Shown: positions 1 through 7,736, numbered from the stretch's first letter. The stretch: 22,654 nucleotides of DNA from Alphaproteobacteria bacterium (GCA_005884465.1 VAZH01000135.1:1-22654); one strand, 5' to 3'. The notes: a model not told the origin generated them from the sequence alone. Translations and numbers: made by a program.

Positions 1-323
1 TTAACACGGGCGATGACGGGCTTCGGCACATCACGGATTAGTCCCTGCAACTCGTCGATCGGCAATCCAACGACGCCGCGCCCGTCATATTGTCCCTCGT
101 GAGCGGATTGGTCTCCACCGGTACAGAACGCTTTGTCGCCCGCACCTGTCAGCACAATGCTCGAAACCTTTCGATCGTTCGCGGCGAGGTGGAAAGCCTG
201 AATTAGTTCTTCCAGCGTCTGTCCGCGGAATGCGTTGTAGACCTTCGGCCGATTAATGATGATCCAAGCGGCACGATCGCGGACTTCGTAGATCACGTCG
301 GTGAACCTGGTAGGGTCTGACAT
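1..323 (-). CDS. badI: BadI-like 2-ketocyclohexanecarboxyl-CoA hydrolase, 3' part cut by window edge
   Basis: The visible 107 N-terminal residues belong to the crotonase (enoyl-CoA hydratase/isomerase) superfamily. They closely recall BadI of Rhodopseudomonas palustris, which hydrolytically opens 2-ketocyclohexanecarboxyl-CoA to pimelyl-CoA. Recognisable pieces are AWIIINRP near residue 20, CTGGDQS near residue 67, YDGRG, and VGLP followed by RDVPKPVIARV at the cut edge. The ATG at 321-323 is preceded by GAGGTAAAGACG, a good ribosome site. It lies 19 bases after the stop of the BadH-like dehydrogenase, so the two should be cotranscribed, and in the known pathway they act in succession. The catalytic C-terminal half lies outside the window. 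Family assignment is strong. The exact ring substrate could carry a substituent. Confidence 0.85.
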   Translation of the reverse strand, partial: MSDPTRFTDVIYEVRDRAAWIIINRPKVYNAFRGQTLEELIQAFHLAANDRKVSSIVLTGAGDKAFCTGGDQSAHEGQYDGRGVVGLPIDELQGLIRDVPKPVIARV

Positions 324-342
324 CGTCTTTACCTCACATCCG

Positions 343-1101
343 TTAGATCATGTTCATGCCGCCAGAGACCGAGATGGCCTGGCCGGTGATAAAGCTGCCG
401 TCATCTGACGCAAGCAGGGCAATAATCCCGGCATAGTCATCGGGTTCGCCCATTCGCTTCAGTGGAATACCGCGAACCATCGCGTCCTTCCACTTCACCG
501 CTTGTTCGCCTTCGCCCAGCACGGCCGCCATCATCGGTGTATTGGTGGGACCCGGACACACCGCGTTCAGCAGCACATTCTTCCGCGCGAGCTCGCGGGC
601 GATCGATTTAGTGAAGGAAATAAGTCCGCCCTTGCAGGCCGAATAGACGGCCTCATCGCTGGTGCCGACGCGGGCAGCATCGGAAGCGATGTTGATGATA
701 CGGCCGCCGCCACGCTCCACCATTAGCGGCGCGATGGCATGGTGGGTGTTGAGGGGACCATAAAGATTGATGCGGATGATCTTGTCCCAAAGGTCCTTAT
801 CGGTTTTCAGGAATGGCATGGGCCGATCCCAACCGGCGTTGTTGACCAGAATCCAGATCGGTCCGATATCTGCCTCGACCTGCGCGACCGCACGATCCAC
901 GGACGCCCGATCACCGACGTCAACGGCGTAGGTCGTAATCGCGGATTTCGGTGCGAGCTTTGCGGTCTCTTGCCCGGCGTCGGGATTGATATCGAAAATC
1001 GCGACCTTGCAGCCTTCTTCCGCCAGCCGAAGGGTGATGGCACGCCCGATGCCCTGGCCTCCACCGGTAACGATCGCTACCTTGCCTGATAAGCCTCTCA
1101 A
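343..1101 (-). CDS. badH: BadH-like 2-hydroxycyclohexanecarboxyl-CoA dehydrogenase (SDR family)
   Basis: This is a 252-residue classical short-chain dehydrogenase. It has the NAD site TGGGQGIG (residues 12-19), an Asp at about 37 that favours NAD over NADP, NNAG (87-90) and the catalytic triad Ser140, Tyr153, Lys157. The stretch NIASDAARVG and the C-terminal FITGQAISVSGG match BadH, which oxidises 2-hydroxycyclohexanecarboxyl-CoA to the 2-keto thioester that BadI then opens. I chose a TTG start at 1099-1101. The Rossmann fold begins right there, and AAAGGAG lies six bases upstream. The longer reading from the ATG at 1185 would add 28 unlikely residues and overlap the preceding gene. The gene lies between an acyl-CoA dehydrogenase 80 bases upstream and badI 19 bases downstream. 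Another ring-hydroxy acyl-CoA substrate is possible. Confidence 0.85.
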   Translation of the reverse strand: MRGLSGKVAIVTGGGQGIGRAITLRLAEEGCKVAIFDINPDAGQETAKLAPKSAITTYAVDVGDRASVDRAVAQVEADIGPIWILVNNAGWDRPMPFLKTDKDLWDKIIRINLYGPLNTHHAIAPLMVERGGGRIINIASDAARVGTSDEAVYSACKGGLISFTKSIARELARKNVLLNAVCPGPTNTPMMAAVLGEGEQAVKWKDAMVRGIPLKRMGEPDDYAGIIALLASDDGSFITGQAISVSGGMNMI

Positions 1102-1181
1102 AGTTTCGCTCCTTTGTTTTACGACGCATTGGCTGACTGTTTTGTTTGGTAGGCCCACTGGCCCCCGCCAACCGAGCGATA

Positions 1182-2354
1182 TCAACCGCTCTTGGTCAAC
1201 GCGAAACCACGCTGTGCGAACATCTGGCGAGCAATGATCGTTTTCATGATCTCAATCGATCCGCCCGCGATCTTGACAATCCTGGCGTCGATATAGGCGC
1301 GGGCGATCGGATATTCACACATATATCCCCACCCTCCGAAAAGTTGCAGGCATTCATCGACGGCTTCGCAATGAAGTTCGGAGGTAAACATCTTGGCCAT
1401 CGCGGCGTCTACCGGATCCAGCTTTCCCTCCATGAAGAGCGAAATGCATTTATCGGTAAAGACACGGGCGACTGCTGCCTTGGTTTTCAAATCGGCAAGC
1501 TTGAATTGCGTATTCTGAAAGTTTGCTAGTTTTTGACCGAACACGCTTCGGTCCGCGGTATACTCAACAGTCCAATCAAGGACGGTTTCGGTGACGGTTG
1601 CTGAGCGGATTGCCTGGGCAAGCCGTTCTTGCGCAAGCTTCGTCATCATCAACGAGAAGCCCTTGCCCTCCTGGCCAAGCATATTAGTAGAGGGGATACG
1701 TATATTCTCGAAGAACAGCTCAGATGTATCCTGCGCTTTCATCCCGATCTTTTCGAGATTTCTCCCGCGCTGAAACCCCGGCCGGCTGCTCTCGACGATG
1801 AAAAGCGTCACACCTTTGGCACCCGCGCTGCCGTCGGTTTTGGTCGCAAGAACGACGAAATCGCAGAGTTGACCATTCGAGATAAAAACTTTCTGGCCGT
1901 TGATAACGAAATCGTTGCCATCGCGAACGGCCCGGGTCCGGATCGCCTTGAGATCGCTGCCTGCATGAGGCTCCGTCATGCCGAGCGAGCCGATGGCTTC
2001 GCCCGACACCATCTTCGGTAACCATTCGCGCTTTTGGTCTTCGGTTCCAAAGGAAAGGAGATAGGTTGCGACGAGGTCTGTGTGGATTAGAAATCCCGGG
2101 CCGCTTGCGCCGGAACGCCACAATTCTTCGAAGACGACAACGTCGAAGAGGTAGTCGAGGCCCATTCCCCCGTACTGCTCCGGTACGGTACAGCAGAGAA
2201 GGCCTTCTGCGCCTGCCTTGAGCCACAGTTCCCGTGGCACAATGCCGTCCTTCTCCCACTGGGCATGAAATGGCACGATTTCGCGATCCACGAAGCGCCG
2301 GACCGACTCCCGGAAAATGTTGTGTTCTTCGCGAAAAATGGTTCGCTCTATCAT
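1182..2354 (-). CDS. Acyl-CoA dehydrogenase, candidate cyclohexanecarboxyl-CoA dehydrogenase (AliB-like role)
   Basis: This full-length (390 aa) FAD-dependent acyl-CoA dehydrogenase starts TIFREEH and has GMTEPHAGSDL near residues 125-135 (flavin/substrate loop). It also has RSVFGQKLANFQ near 269-280 and the C-terminal GGWGYMCEYPIARAYIDARI. The Glu of the medium-chain type (IYEGT) is replaced: the text reads IAGGS at 362-366. A Glu at 243 in AQERLAQ sits where long-chain and isovaleryl-CoA dehydrogenases carry their catalytic base, so I expect activity by that route. As first gene of an operon with badH and badI it could perform the AliB step (cyclohexanecarboxyl-CoA to the 1-ene thioester). 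That role is inferred from context only. The ATG at 2354 has a weak ribosome site but matches the family's N-terminus. Confidence 0.85.
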   Translation of the reverse strand: MIERTIFREEHNIFRESVRRFVDREIVPFHAQWEKDGIVPRELWLKAGAEGLLCCTVPEQYGGMGLDYLFDVVVFEELWRSGASGPGFLIHTDLVATYLLSFGTEDQKREWLPKMVSGEAIGSLGMTEPHAGSDLKAIRTRAVRDGNDFVINGQKVFISNGQLCDFVVLATKTDGSAGAKGVTLFIVESSRPGFQRGRNLEKIGMKAQDTSELFFENIRIPSTNMLGQEGKGFSLMMTKLAQERLAQAIRSATVTETVLDWTVEYTADRSVFGQKLANFQNTQFKLADLKTKAAVARVFTDKCISLFMEGKLDPVDAAMAKMFTSELHCEAVDECLQLFGGWGYMCEYPIARAYIDARIVKIAGGSIEIMKTIIARQMFAQRGFALTKSG

Positions 2355-2380
2355 TGCTCGTACATCCGGATCAATTTAGT

Positions 2381-2413
2381 TAGGTAGTGTACCATATGCT
2401 TAGCGCCGGTAAA
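2381..2413 (-). promoter_or_regulatory. Predicted promoter and operator-like site for the acyl-CoA dehydrogenase-badH-badI operon
   Basis: Reading leftward, TTTACC (2408-2413) and TACACT (2386-2391) are spaced by 16 bases, a plausible sigma-70 pair about 30 bases upstream of the start codon. The -10 box is embedded in a 17-base stretch (2381-2397) that recurs with 15 of 17 matches at 6483-6499, in front of the first substrate-binding protein gene. Overlap with the core promoter suggests a regulator site. The regulator is unknown. In R. palustris the corresponding genes are controlled by the MarR protein BadR, which is not in this window. Confidence 0.4.
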
Positions 2414-2611
2414 GGGCAAACTGGAGCCGAAGGCTCTTTTCCGGGCGTCGAGGTCGGCGGTGCCCTACGCCAGAACCTCGAAAAGTGCTAGGTTCATGGC
2501 ATGCATCGACGGTAACAACCATCCTTTCTGCGGTTTGCAAAAACGCTCGGTTCAACTAGTACGCAGATATACAGTATGCTATATTGCCTGCATTTCTCGC
2601 GGAGGAATGCC

Positions 2612-3919
2612 ATGACGGTGCTGGGAAACTTGAAGGAATTCAGGGCCGAACGGGCTGAAAACGGTGTTCTGCACCTCGTTTTCGACATGCCAGGCCGGCC
2701 CATGAACGTGTTCTCCAACGCGGCCATCGCCGAACTCCGCATTTTCAGCGAGTGGCTGCACGAAAGCGACGTGAAGGGTGTGGTTATCCGCTCGGGAAAG
2801 CCATCGGCGTTCTGCGCCGGCGCCGATCTCACGGAGCTGGGACAGGCCTACGACATGATCATGGCCGCGCCGGCCGAAACGCGTGACCGCGTAGCGTTCG
2901 ATCACTTCTTTCCTCTCAGCCAGGCGCTACGCAGAATCGAGACGGCGGGCAAGCCGGTTGCTGCTGCGATTGCGGGCCTGGCGCTTGGAGGGGGCGGGGA
3001 GCTCGCGCTGGCTTCCCATCATCGAGTTATGGTCGATGACCCAAAGGCGGCGTTCGGCTTGCCGGAATCGCTGGTGGGACTGTTGCCGGGAGCGGGCGGA
3101 ACCCAGCGGCTTCCTCGCCTGACCGGTATTGAAAAGGCCCTTCCTGTGCTGTTGGAAGGTGCACGACTGTCCGGGCAGGCCGCTATCGCAGCCGGCGTTG
3201 TCGATCAGTTGGTTCCTGGGGGTGAAGAGGTGGCGGCGGCGGAACGATGGGTGTTGTCCAATGCGTCCGCGTCGCAACCCTGGGATCGCCCGGGATGGCG
3301 GCCGGCGGATGTCGATCGTGTGGCTGCAATCATCGAGCGGAAACGCGAAAGTGTTCTTGCAGAAACCCTCGGGCACTATCCGGCGCCGCTCGCTATTCTC
3401 GATTGCGTCAGCCAGGGACTTTCGCAGCCTTTCGATGAGGCGATCCGCACTGAGATGCAGATTTTCTCAAAACTCATTCAACGGCGTGAGCCGCGTAACA
3501 TGATCAGGACGCTGTTCCTTGGCAGGCTCGATCACGACCGGCTTCGCAAGGCGGGGAGCATTCCTGCACCCGTTGAACAAGCCGTGGCCGCCGTTTCCAA
3601 GACGTTGAAGCTCGACGGGAGCGCGGACGCCGTTCTTGCAGATGCCTTCGCCCGGGCCGGCTTTCGTGGACCCGCGCGCCCGGCACCGGCATTCGACGGC
3701 GTCATTGCACAGGCAGCGTTTTGGCTGGAGGCGGAACCTGTCACCGATGGCAAACGCGCGCTGCGTGAACGTCTCGCGCGGGCCTATGCCGTCGCGGACA
3801 AATGGCGGACGCGGCTGTCGGAGGATCAGCGCCGCGCGGCGGACTATCTGCTGGTCAAGAATTGTGGTTTCCCCGCTTATCTGGGCGGCGCCTTTTCCTC
3901 CGCCGAGCCCGGTACTTGA
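2612..3919 (+). CDS. Enoyl-CoA hydratase with FadB/FadJ-like C-terminal extension lacking the NAD domain
   Basis: The protein has 435 residues. Residues 10-205 form a crotonase domain with both catalytic glutamates in place: Glu130 in GGGGELALA and Glu152 in GLPESLVG, followed by LLPGAGGTQRLPRLTG. Residues 235-305 look like the helical linker of FadB/FadJ (HYPAPLAILDCVSQGL at 255-270, then NMIRTLFL). The very end, CGFPAYLGGAF (418-428), resembles the GFPPFxGGPF terminus of the hydroxyacyl-CoA dehydrogenase part. No Rossmann GxGxxG segment lies between them. The protein should therefore hydrate an enoyl-CoA but not oxidise the product, a job the neighbouring BadH could take. Start: ATG at 2612 after GGAGGAATGCC; an in-frame ATG at 2576 has no such site. 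The CoA-transferase follows after 62 bases. Confidence 0.85.
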   Translation: MTVLGNLKEFRAERAENGVLHLVFDMPGRPMNVFSNAAIAELRIFSEWLHESDVKGVVIRSGKPSAFCAGADLTELGQAYDMIMAAPAETRDRVAFDHFFPLSQALRRIETAGKPVAAAIAGLALGGGGELALASHHRVMVDDPKAAFGLPESLVGLLPGAGGTQRLPRLTGIEKALPVLLEGARLSGQAAIAAGVVDQLVPGGEEVAAAERWVLSNASASQPWDRPGWRPADVDRVAAIIERKRESVLAETLGHYPAPLAILDCVSQGLSQPFDEAIRTEMQIFSKLIQRREPRNMIRTLFLGRLDHDRLRKAGSIPAPVEQAVAAVSKTLKLDGSADAVLADAFARAGFRGPARPAPAFDGVIAQAAFWLEAEPVTDGKRALRERLARAYAVADKWRTRLSEDQRRAADYLLVKNCGFPAYLGGAFSSAEPGT

Positions 3920-3981
3920 TTAGCGCCGTCTTCGAAACATCCTGCAACGCGGCTTACGTAACTCCAATCGAGAGAAAAGCA

Positions 3982-5172
3982 GTGTCAAAACCTCTGACTG
4001 GCATACGTGTCCTCGACCTGTCAAAAGTCCTGGCGGGTCCCTTATGCGCCCAATATCTCGGCGATCTCGGTGCCGACATCATCAAGGTAGAGACCGTCGG
4101 CCAGGGTGATGAAACGCGCGGCTGGCCGCCGTTTCCGGCGCCGGGCCTTGGCACTGTCTTTCTCAGTGCCAACCGAAACAAGCGAAGCATCGCCGTCGAC
4201 ATGAAAACGGAAAAGGGACGTGAGATTGTGCATGCGCTGGCAAGCTCCGCCGACGTCGCGATTGAAAGTTTTGGGACTGGAGTCGCTGAGCGACTGGGGA
4301 TCGATGCTGCAACGCTTCGCTCCTTGAACGAGCGACTGATCCACTGCAGCATTTCCGGGTTCGGCCGCTCCGGGCCGCTAAAGAACTCGCCTGGCTACGA
4401 CGTGATATTGCAGGCATTTTGCGGAATCATGTCAATGACCGGCGACGAGGATGGCGGCTATATCCGCAGTCCGATATCGCCGATCGACCAGATGACCGGC
4501 GTGCACGCCTTCAGCGGCATTCTGGCGTTGCTGTATGCGCGAGAAAAGACTGGGAAGGGAGGCGCGATCCAGGTTTCGCTTTTCGAAACCGCGCTTGGCC
4601 TGCTGGGCTACAATCTTCAGACCTATTGGGAGCGCGGCGTTCAACCGCCGAAATGTGGTTCAAGTCACGAGTCGCTTTGCCCCTATCAGGCCTTCGAGGC
4701 TGCCGATGGCCCGATCATGATCGGAGTCGCCAATGATAATCTGTGGCGGAAGTTTTGTTCCGTAGCGGGATTGGACGCTATCGTCGATGATCGCCGGTTC
4801 AGGACGAATGCGGATCGCGTTGCGCACCGCAAAGAGACCCTCGATCATGTCCAAGCCGCACTTGCGCAGCATTCGGCCACGCACTGGAACGACGCGCTTA
4901 CAGCCATCGGCGTGCCCTGCGCGCCCATCAACTCGATCGCTCAGTTGCTTGACCACCCGCACACAGGGGCAAGTGACATCATTGTCGAATACGAGCACCA
5001 AACCGCAGGCCGGCTGAAGGGTGTGGGTCATCCGGTTCTGATAGACGGCGCGTCGCGTGAGTCGGGGTTGCCACCGCCGATGCTTGGGCAGCACACCGAC
5101 GATGTCCTGGGCGAAATGGGCTTGTCAGCCGAAACGATCGGCGAGCTGCGGCGGAGCCGCGTGATCGCCTAA
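3982..5172 (+). CDS. Family III (CaiB/Frc-type) CoA-transferase
   Basis: This 396-residue protein of the CaiB/BaiF family moves CoA between carboxylic acids. The N-terminus (PLTGIRVLDLSKVLAGPLC) and the ADIIKVE segment near residue 35 are diagnostic. So are RNKRSIAVDMK near 66-76 and GYDVILQA, in which Asp140 should be the residue that forms the acyl-anhydride intermediate. The C-terminal PMLGQHTDDVLGEMG is also typical. The GTG at 3982 was chosen because the family homology begins immediately after it and AGAGAAAAG precedes it. Earlier in-frame starts would run into the preceding gene. It probably activates the pathway acid using a CoA-thioester donor, since no intact CoA ligase is present in the window. 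Its stop codon overlaps the stop of the convergent binding-protein gene. Confidence 0.9.
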   Translation: MSKPLTGIRVLDLSKVLAGPLCAQYLGDLGADIIKVETVGQGDETRGWPPFPAPGLGTVFLSANRNKRSIAVDMKTEKGREIVHALASSADVAIESFGTGVAERLGIDAATLRSLNERLIHCSISGFGRSGPLKNSPGYDVILQAFCGIMSMTGDEDGGYIRSPISPIDQMTGVHAFSGILALLYAREKTGKGGAIQVSLFETALGLLGYNLQTYWERGVQPPKCGSSHESLCPYQAFEAADGPIMIGVANDNLWRKFCSVAGLDAIVDDRRFRTNADRVAHRKETLDHVQAALAQHSATHWNDALTAIGVPCAPINSIAQLLDHPHTGASDIIVEYEHQTAGRLKGVGHPVLIDGASRESGLPPPMLGQHTDDVLGEMGLSAETIGELRRSRVIA

Positions 5173-6365
5173 TCGAGCAGCTTCCACGACGCATTTTCGA
5201 ATTTTGCCATGCGTAACGAACCATAGGGCGCGTAGTTTTCCTTGGAATTATTCAATTCCACCCCTGGAAGAAGCATTGCAACGCGATCCTTTTTGAAACT
5301 CGTCGCCTGATTCAGGAGATTGTCTCTGTTGAGGTCGTCGCCACATCGCTTGAGAGCGATCGCGATCGCCTGGGCATTGATGTAGCCGGACAAGGCAATG
5401 AAATCGTTCGGACTGTCGTTCGGCACCCATTTCTTCATGAATGCGAGGAATTCGATAACCTCCGGATCTTGCGCCCACGCCGGATCTCCGGCTTGTTTCG
5501 TGAATTGCGTCGTCAGGACGCCCTGTACGTTTTCAAGTCCCGCCGGTGTGAGCACTGTCTGCACCGAGTTGATCGGGCTGGCAAGAAACTGCGTCGGGGT
5601 CCAATTCAACTCATGGACTTTCTTGAGCGCCTGGGCTGCGAATTTTGGAGTCGTGAAGTGGATCAGCGTATCGGCGCCGGAAGTCTTCAATTGGATAACC
5701 TGAGAATCGATCGTGGGGGAAGTCAGTTCGTAGTTCGCTTCTGCGACGATCCGGGCTTTGGCATTGTCTCCCAATGCTTTTTTGAGGCCGGTCAGATAGT
5801 CCTTTCCATAGTCGTCGTTCTGGTAGAGAACGGCGATTTTTGCATTGGGCATGTTCTTGAGAATGTAGTTGCCGAATGTGGCGCCTTCCATCTCGAAGGC
5901 GGGATAGAATGGGACAGTCCAGGGGAAATTCTGAGGATCGTTGAAGCGCCGTCCCCCTGCTGAGGCAAATACGTGAGGGACCTTGTTCTGATTGAGATAC
6001 TTTTGAATGGCAATGTTCGGGACGGTTCCTACAGTTCCAACATCAGCAAGGACTCCGTCGTCTTCCACGAGCTTCCGCGCCTGTTCAACTGCTTTCGGAG
6101 GGCTGAATGCATTGTCGAGTGAAATCAAATTCACCTTCCTGCCGTTGATGCCGCCCTTCTCGTTCAACATTTGAAAGTAGCCCGCCATGACGCGGCCGTA
6201 ACTCGAAAATGCTGAGGCTGGACCGCTGTAGGGAACGGTCTGGCCGATCTTAATTTCAGTGTCCGTTACGCCGGGGCCATATTTTTTTTCAGCCGCTACG
6301 GCCGTGAACTGACACGTGCCCAGCAGAATGGCCGAGACGATACCCAATATTGTTGCGTGCTTCAT
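5169..6365 (-). CDS. Periplasmic substrate-binding protein of a branched-chain/aromatic-type ABC transporter, copy 1
   Basis: This is a 398-residue type I periplasmic-binding-fold protein (LivK/Peripla_BP_6 family). It has a signal peptide with a hydrophobic stretch at residues 6-20 and a probable cut after AVAA (25). The mature part begins EKKYGPG, followed by IKIGQTVPYSGPASAFSSYG, LADVGTVGT, VLYQNDDYGKD and QFTKQAGDPAW. Members of this group often bind aromatic or alicyclic acids, so a role in capturing the pathway substrate is likely. The ATG follows a very strong GGGAGGGGAAGG. A near-twin lies at 10523-11746. No permease or ATPase gene is in the window, so the membrane part must be encoded elsewhere. 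The gene is convergent with the CoA-transferase and shares four bases with it. Confidence 0.9.
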   Translation of the reverse strand: MKHATILGIVSAILLGTCQFTAVAAEKKYGPGVTDTEIKIGQTVPYSGPASAFSSYGRVMAGYFQMLNEKGGINGRKVNLISLDNAFSPPKAVEQARKLVEDDGVLADVGTVGTVPNIAIQKYLNQNKVPHVFASAGGRRFNDPQNFPWTVPFYPAFEMEGATFGNYILKNMPNAKIAVLYQNDDYGKDYLTGLKKALGDNAKARIVAEANYELTSPTIDSQVIQLKTSGADTLIHFTTPKFAAQALKKVHELNWTPTQFLASPINSVQTVLTPAGLENVQGVLTTQFTKQAGDPAWAQDPEVIEFLAFMKKWVPNDSPNDFIALSGYINAQAIAIALKRCGDDLNRDNLLNQATSFKKDRVAMLLPGVELNNSKENYAPYGSLRMAKFENASWKLLD

Positions 6366-6525
6366 TCCTTCCCCTCCCTTATTTGGTTCAGCGGCTAAAT
6401 TGCGGACATTCTCTTCAGCAGCGCGTCATCCCCCGCTAGTTCTCGAGGCGATAACCACATCACGCCCAAGAGGTACTGAAGTATATAGTACACTACGTAT
6501 ATCATCCTATCAAGGAGCAAATCAC
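6366..6525. other. Intergenic part of the region between substrate-binding protein 1 and LysR genes
   Basis: The whole space between the binding-protein start (6365) and the preferred LysR start (6768) is about 400 bases. Its left part holds the leftward promoter and the recurring 17-base motif. The right part, from 6526, can encode a small peptide described separately. No RNA gene or rho-independent terminator was seen here. Confidence 0.5.
6483..6513 (-). promoter_or_regulatory. Predicted promoter of substrate-binding protein 1 with recurring operator-like motif
   Basis: Reading leftward, TTGATA (6508-6513) and TACTAT (6485-6490) are separated by exactly 17 bases, a good sigma-70 promoter for the gene starting at 6365. 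The spacer and -10 box overlap positions 6483-6499. On the plus strand these read nearly the same 17 bases found on the minus strand at 2381-2397, and the core TAGT-AC-ACTA (6486-6495) is an inverted repeat. A shared regulator for the transport gene and the ring-opening operon would explain this. Confidence 0.5.
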
Positions 6526-6798
6526 ATGCCGGTCTGCTGCTGCAGCGCGGCGAAACACCCTTGGGGCGCTTATGTGTTGCTCTCAAAGCGTCGTGATCTC
6601 CGGGCAAAACGGACGATTTGGGCAGTTCCGGTGGAGTGTTGCGCGGATAGAATGTTTCCTGCCCATCTGCGGGATCCGCGAGTCCTCGTGAAGCAAATAT
6701 CGATCGCTCTGGCATTCGATGATGCTGCCTGCGATGATCAGGCCGACGGATCGAACGTTGGTTGCAAATGGACTGGGACAACATACGCGTCTTCTTAA
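6526..6798 (+). CDS. Possible small cysteine-rich protein or leader of the LysR gene
   Basis: An open frame of 90 residues starts with ATG at 6526, preceded by AAGGAG at an ideal eight-base distance. The predicted product begins MPVCCCSAAKHPWG, contains further cysteines and resembles no family I recognise. It runs about 30 bases into the LysR coding sequence in another frame. That could reflect translational coupling or simply chance. The LysR start itself has no obvious ribosome site, which slightly favours coupling. There is no membrane segment or known motif. I regard it as unproven. Confidence 0.25.
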   Translation: MPVCCCSAAKHPWGAYVLLSKRRDLRAKRTIWAVPVECCADRMFPAHLRDPRVLVKQISIALAFDDAACDDQADGSNVGCKWTGTTYASS

Positions 6799-7664
6799 GC
6801 GTCGCTCGCGCTGGCCAGTTTTCAGCCGCAGCGTTGCATTTGGGAGTCGATAACGCCACGGTCGGCCGCAGGATCAACGCGCTTGAGAAATCACTTCGCG
6901 TTCGGCTATTCGACCGTCAGACTACGGGAAGCGTGCTGACCGCCGCCGGCGATCGATTGTACAAGACCGCTGAAGAGGTCGAAGCCCAGCTATTGCGCGC
7001 ACAGGGCGATCTTTCTCGATCCGACGTCGAGCTTTCGGGCACCGTGAGGGTTGCCGCTCCGGACGGCTTCAGCACGCTTTTTCTGTGTTCCCGGCTTAGT
7101 CATTTCAGAGCAAAGCATCCATCCCTTACAGTTCAGCTGGTACCAATGTCGCGGACCTTTTCGTTGTCGAAGCGCGAGGCCGATCTGGCCATCACCATCG
7201 AGAGACCCGATGAAGGGCGGCTCTCGGTGCGCAAACTGATTGATTACTCGCTGCATTTTTACGCGGCGAAGGGCTATCTCGCGGAGCGCGGTTCTCCTCA
7301 GCGGCTCGAAGATCTCCAACGTCATTGCCTAGTAACCTATGTTCCGGATTTGATTTTCGCCGATCAACTCAATTTCATGCCGGAGCTTTATGGCCCAACC
7401 TATAGTCGGCTTGAATGTTCGACGGCTGTAGGTCAGCTGGAAGCGGTTCGCGGCGGCGCAGGTATCGGAATTTTGCACGACTATGCGGCTCACACCGATG
7501 AACAGCTCCAGAGCGTGCTGCCTGGTACGGTGTTTGAACGCAGCTATTGGATCGTTACCCATCTGGACATGCGCGAGCTCAGCCGAGTCCGCGCAATGTC
7601 TGAATTCATACTTGCGGAAGTAGCCGCGCAAAAATCGATCTTCCGGACGAGGAAAGACGTTTAG
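6768..7664 (+). CDS. LysR-family transcriptional regulator
   Basis: This is a protein of about 298 residues. It has an N-terminal winged helix-turn-helix (MDWDNIRVFLSVARAGQFSAAA, recognition helix around residues 28-40 with NATVGRRINALE) followed by a periplasmic-binding-like effector domain. The N-terminus resembles the LysR branch whose members begin MDWDxLRxFLxVARAGS. The ATG at 6768 was chosen by this homology. A TTG two codons upstream (6762) is possible, and neither has a convincing ribosome site. The gene is divergent from substrate-binding protein 1, the classical arrangement for a LysR controlling its neighbour, and is followed by the phosphotransferase gene. The effector is probably a pathway acid or CoA ester, which is inference. 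Confidence 0.9.
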   Translation: MDWDNIRVFLSVARAGQFSAAALHLGVDNATVGRRINALEKSLRVRLFDRQTTGSVLTAAGDRLYKTAEEVEAQLLRAQGDLSRSDVELSGTVRVAAPDGFSTLFLCSRLSHFRAKHPSLTVQLVPMSRTFSLSKREADLAITIERPDEGRLSVRKLIDYSLHFYAAKGYLAERGSPQRLEDLQRHCLVTYVPDLIFADQLNFMPELYGPTYSRLECSTAVGQLEAVRGGAGIGILHDYAAHTDEQLQSVLPGTVFERSYWIVTHLDMRELSRVRAMSEFILAEVAAQKSIFRTRKDV

Positions 7665-7702
7665 GAAGCTGTGCTCCGGCCGAAGGCGGGCCCACTCGTC
7701 GC

Positions 7703-7736
7703 TTGAACGTAAATATGGTTATGATATATATCGTAA
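7703..7736 (+). promoter_or_regulatory. Predicted promoter with palindromic operator before the phosphotransferase gene
   Basis: TTGAAC (7703-7708) and TATATA (7725-7730) are separated by 16 bases. The -10 box lies inside an 18-base near-perfect inverted repeat at 7719-7736, reading TTATGATATATATCGTAA. The central ten bases are fully palindromic and only one flanking pair mismatches. Such a site over the -10 element would suit repression by a dimeric regulator. Neither the TetR nor the LysR protein of this window can be assigned to it from sequence alone. Confidence 0.45.

Noticed and set aside
1102..1185. ATG at 1185 as the start of the BadH-like gene
   Set aside because: It would add 28 residues not expected in the family and overlap the acyl-CoA dehydrogenase gene; a TTG with a strong ribosome site lies at the start of the Rossmann fold.
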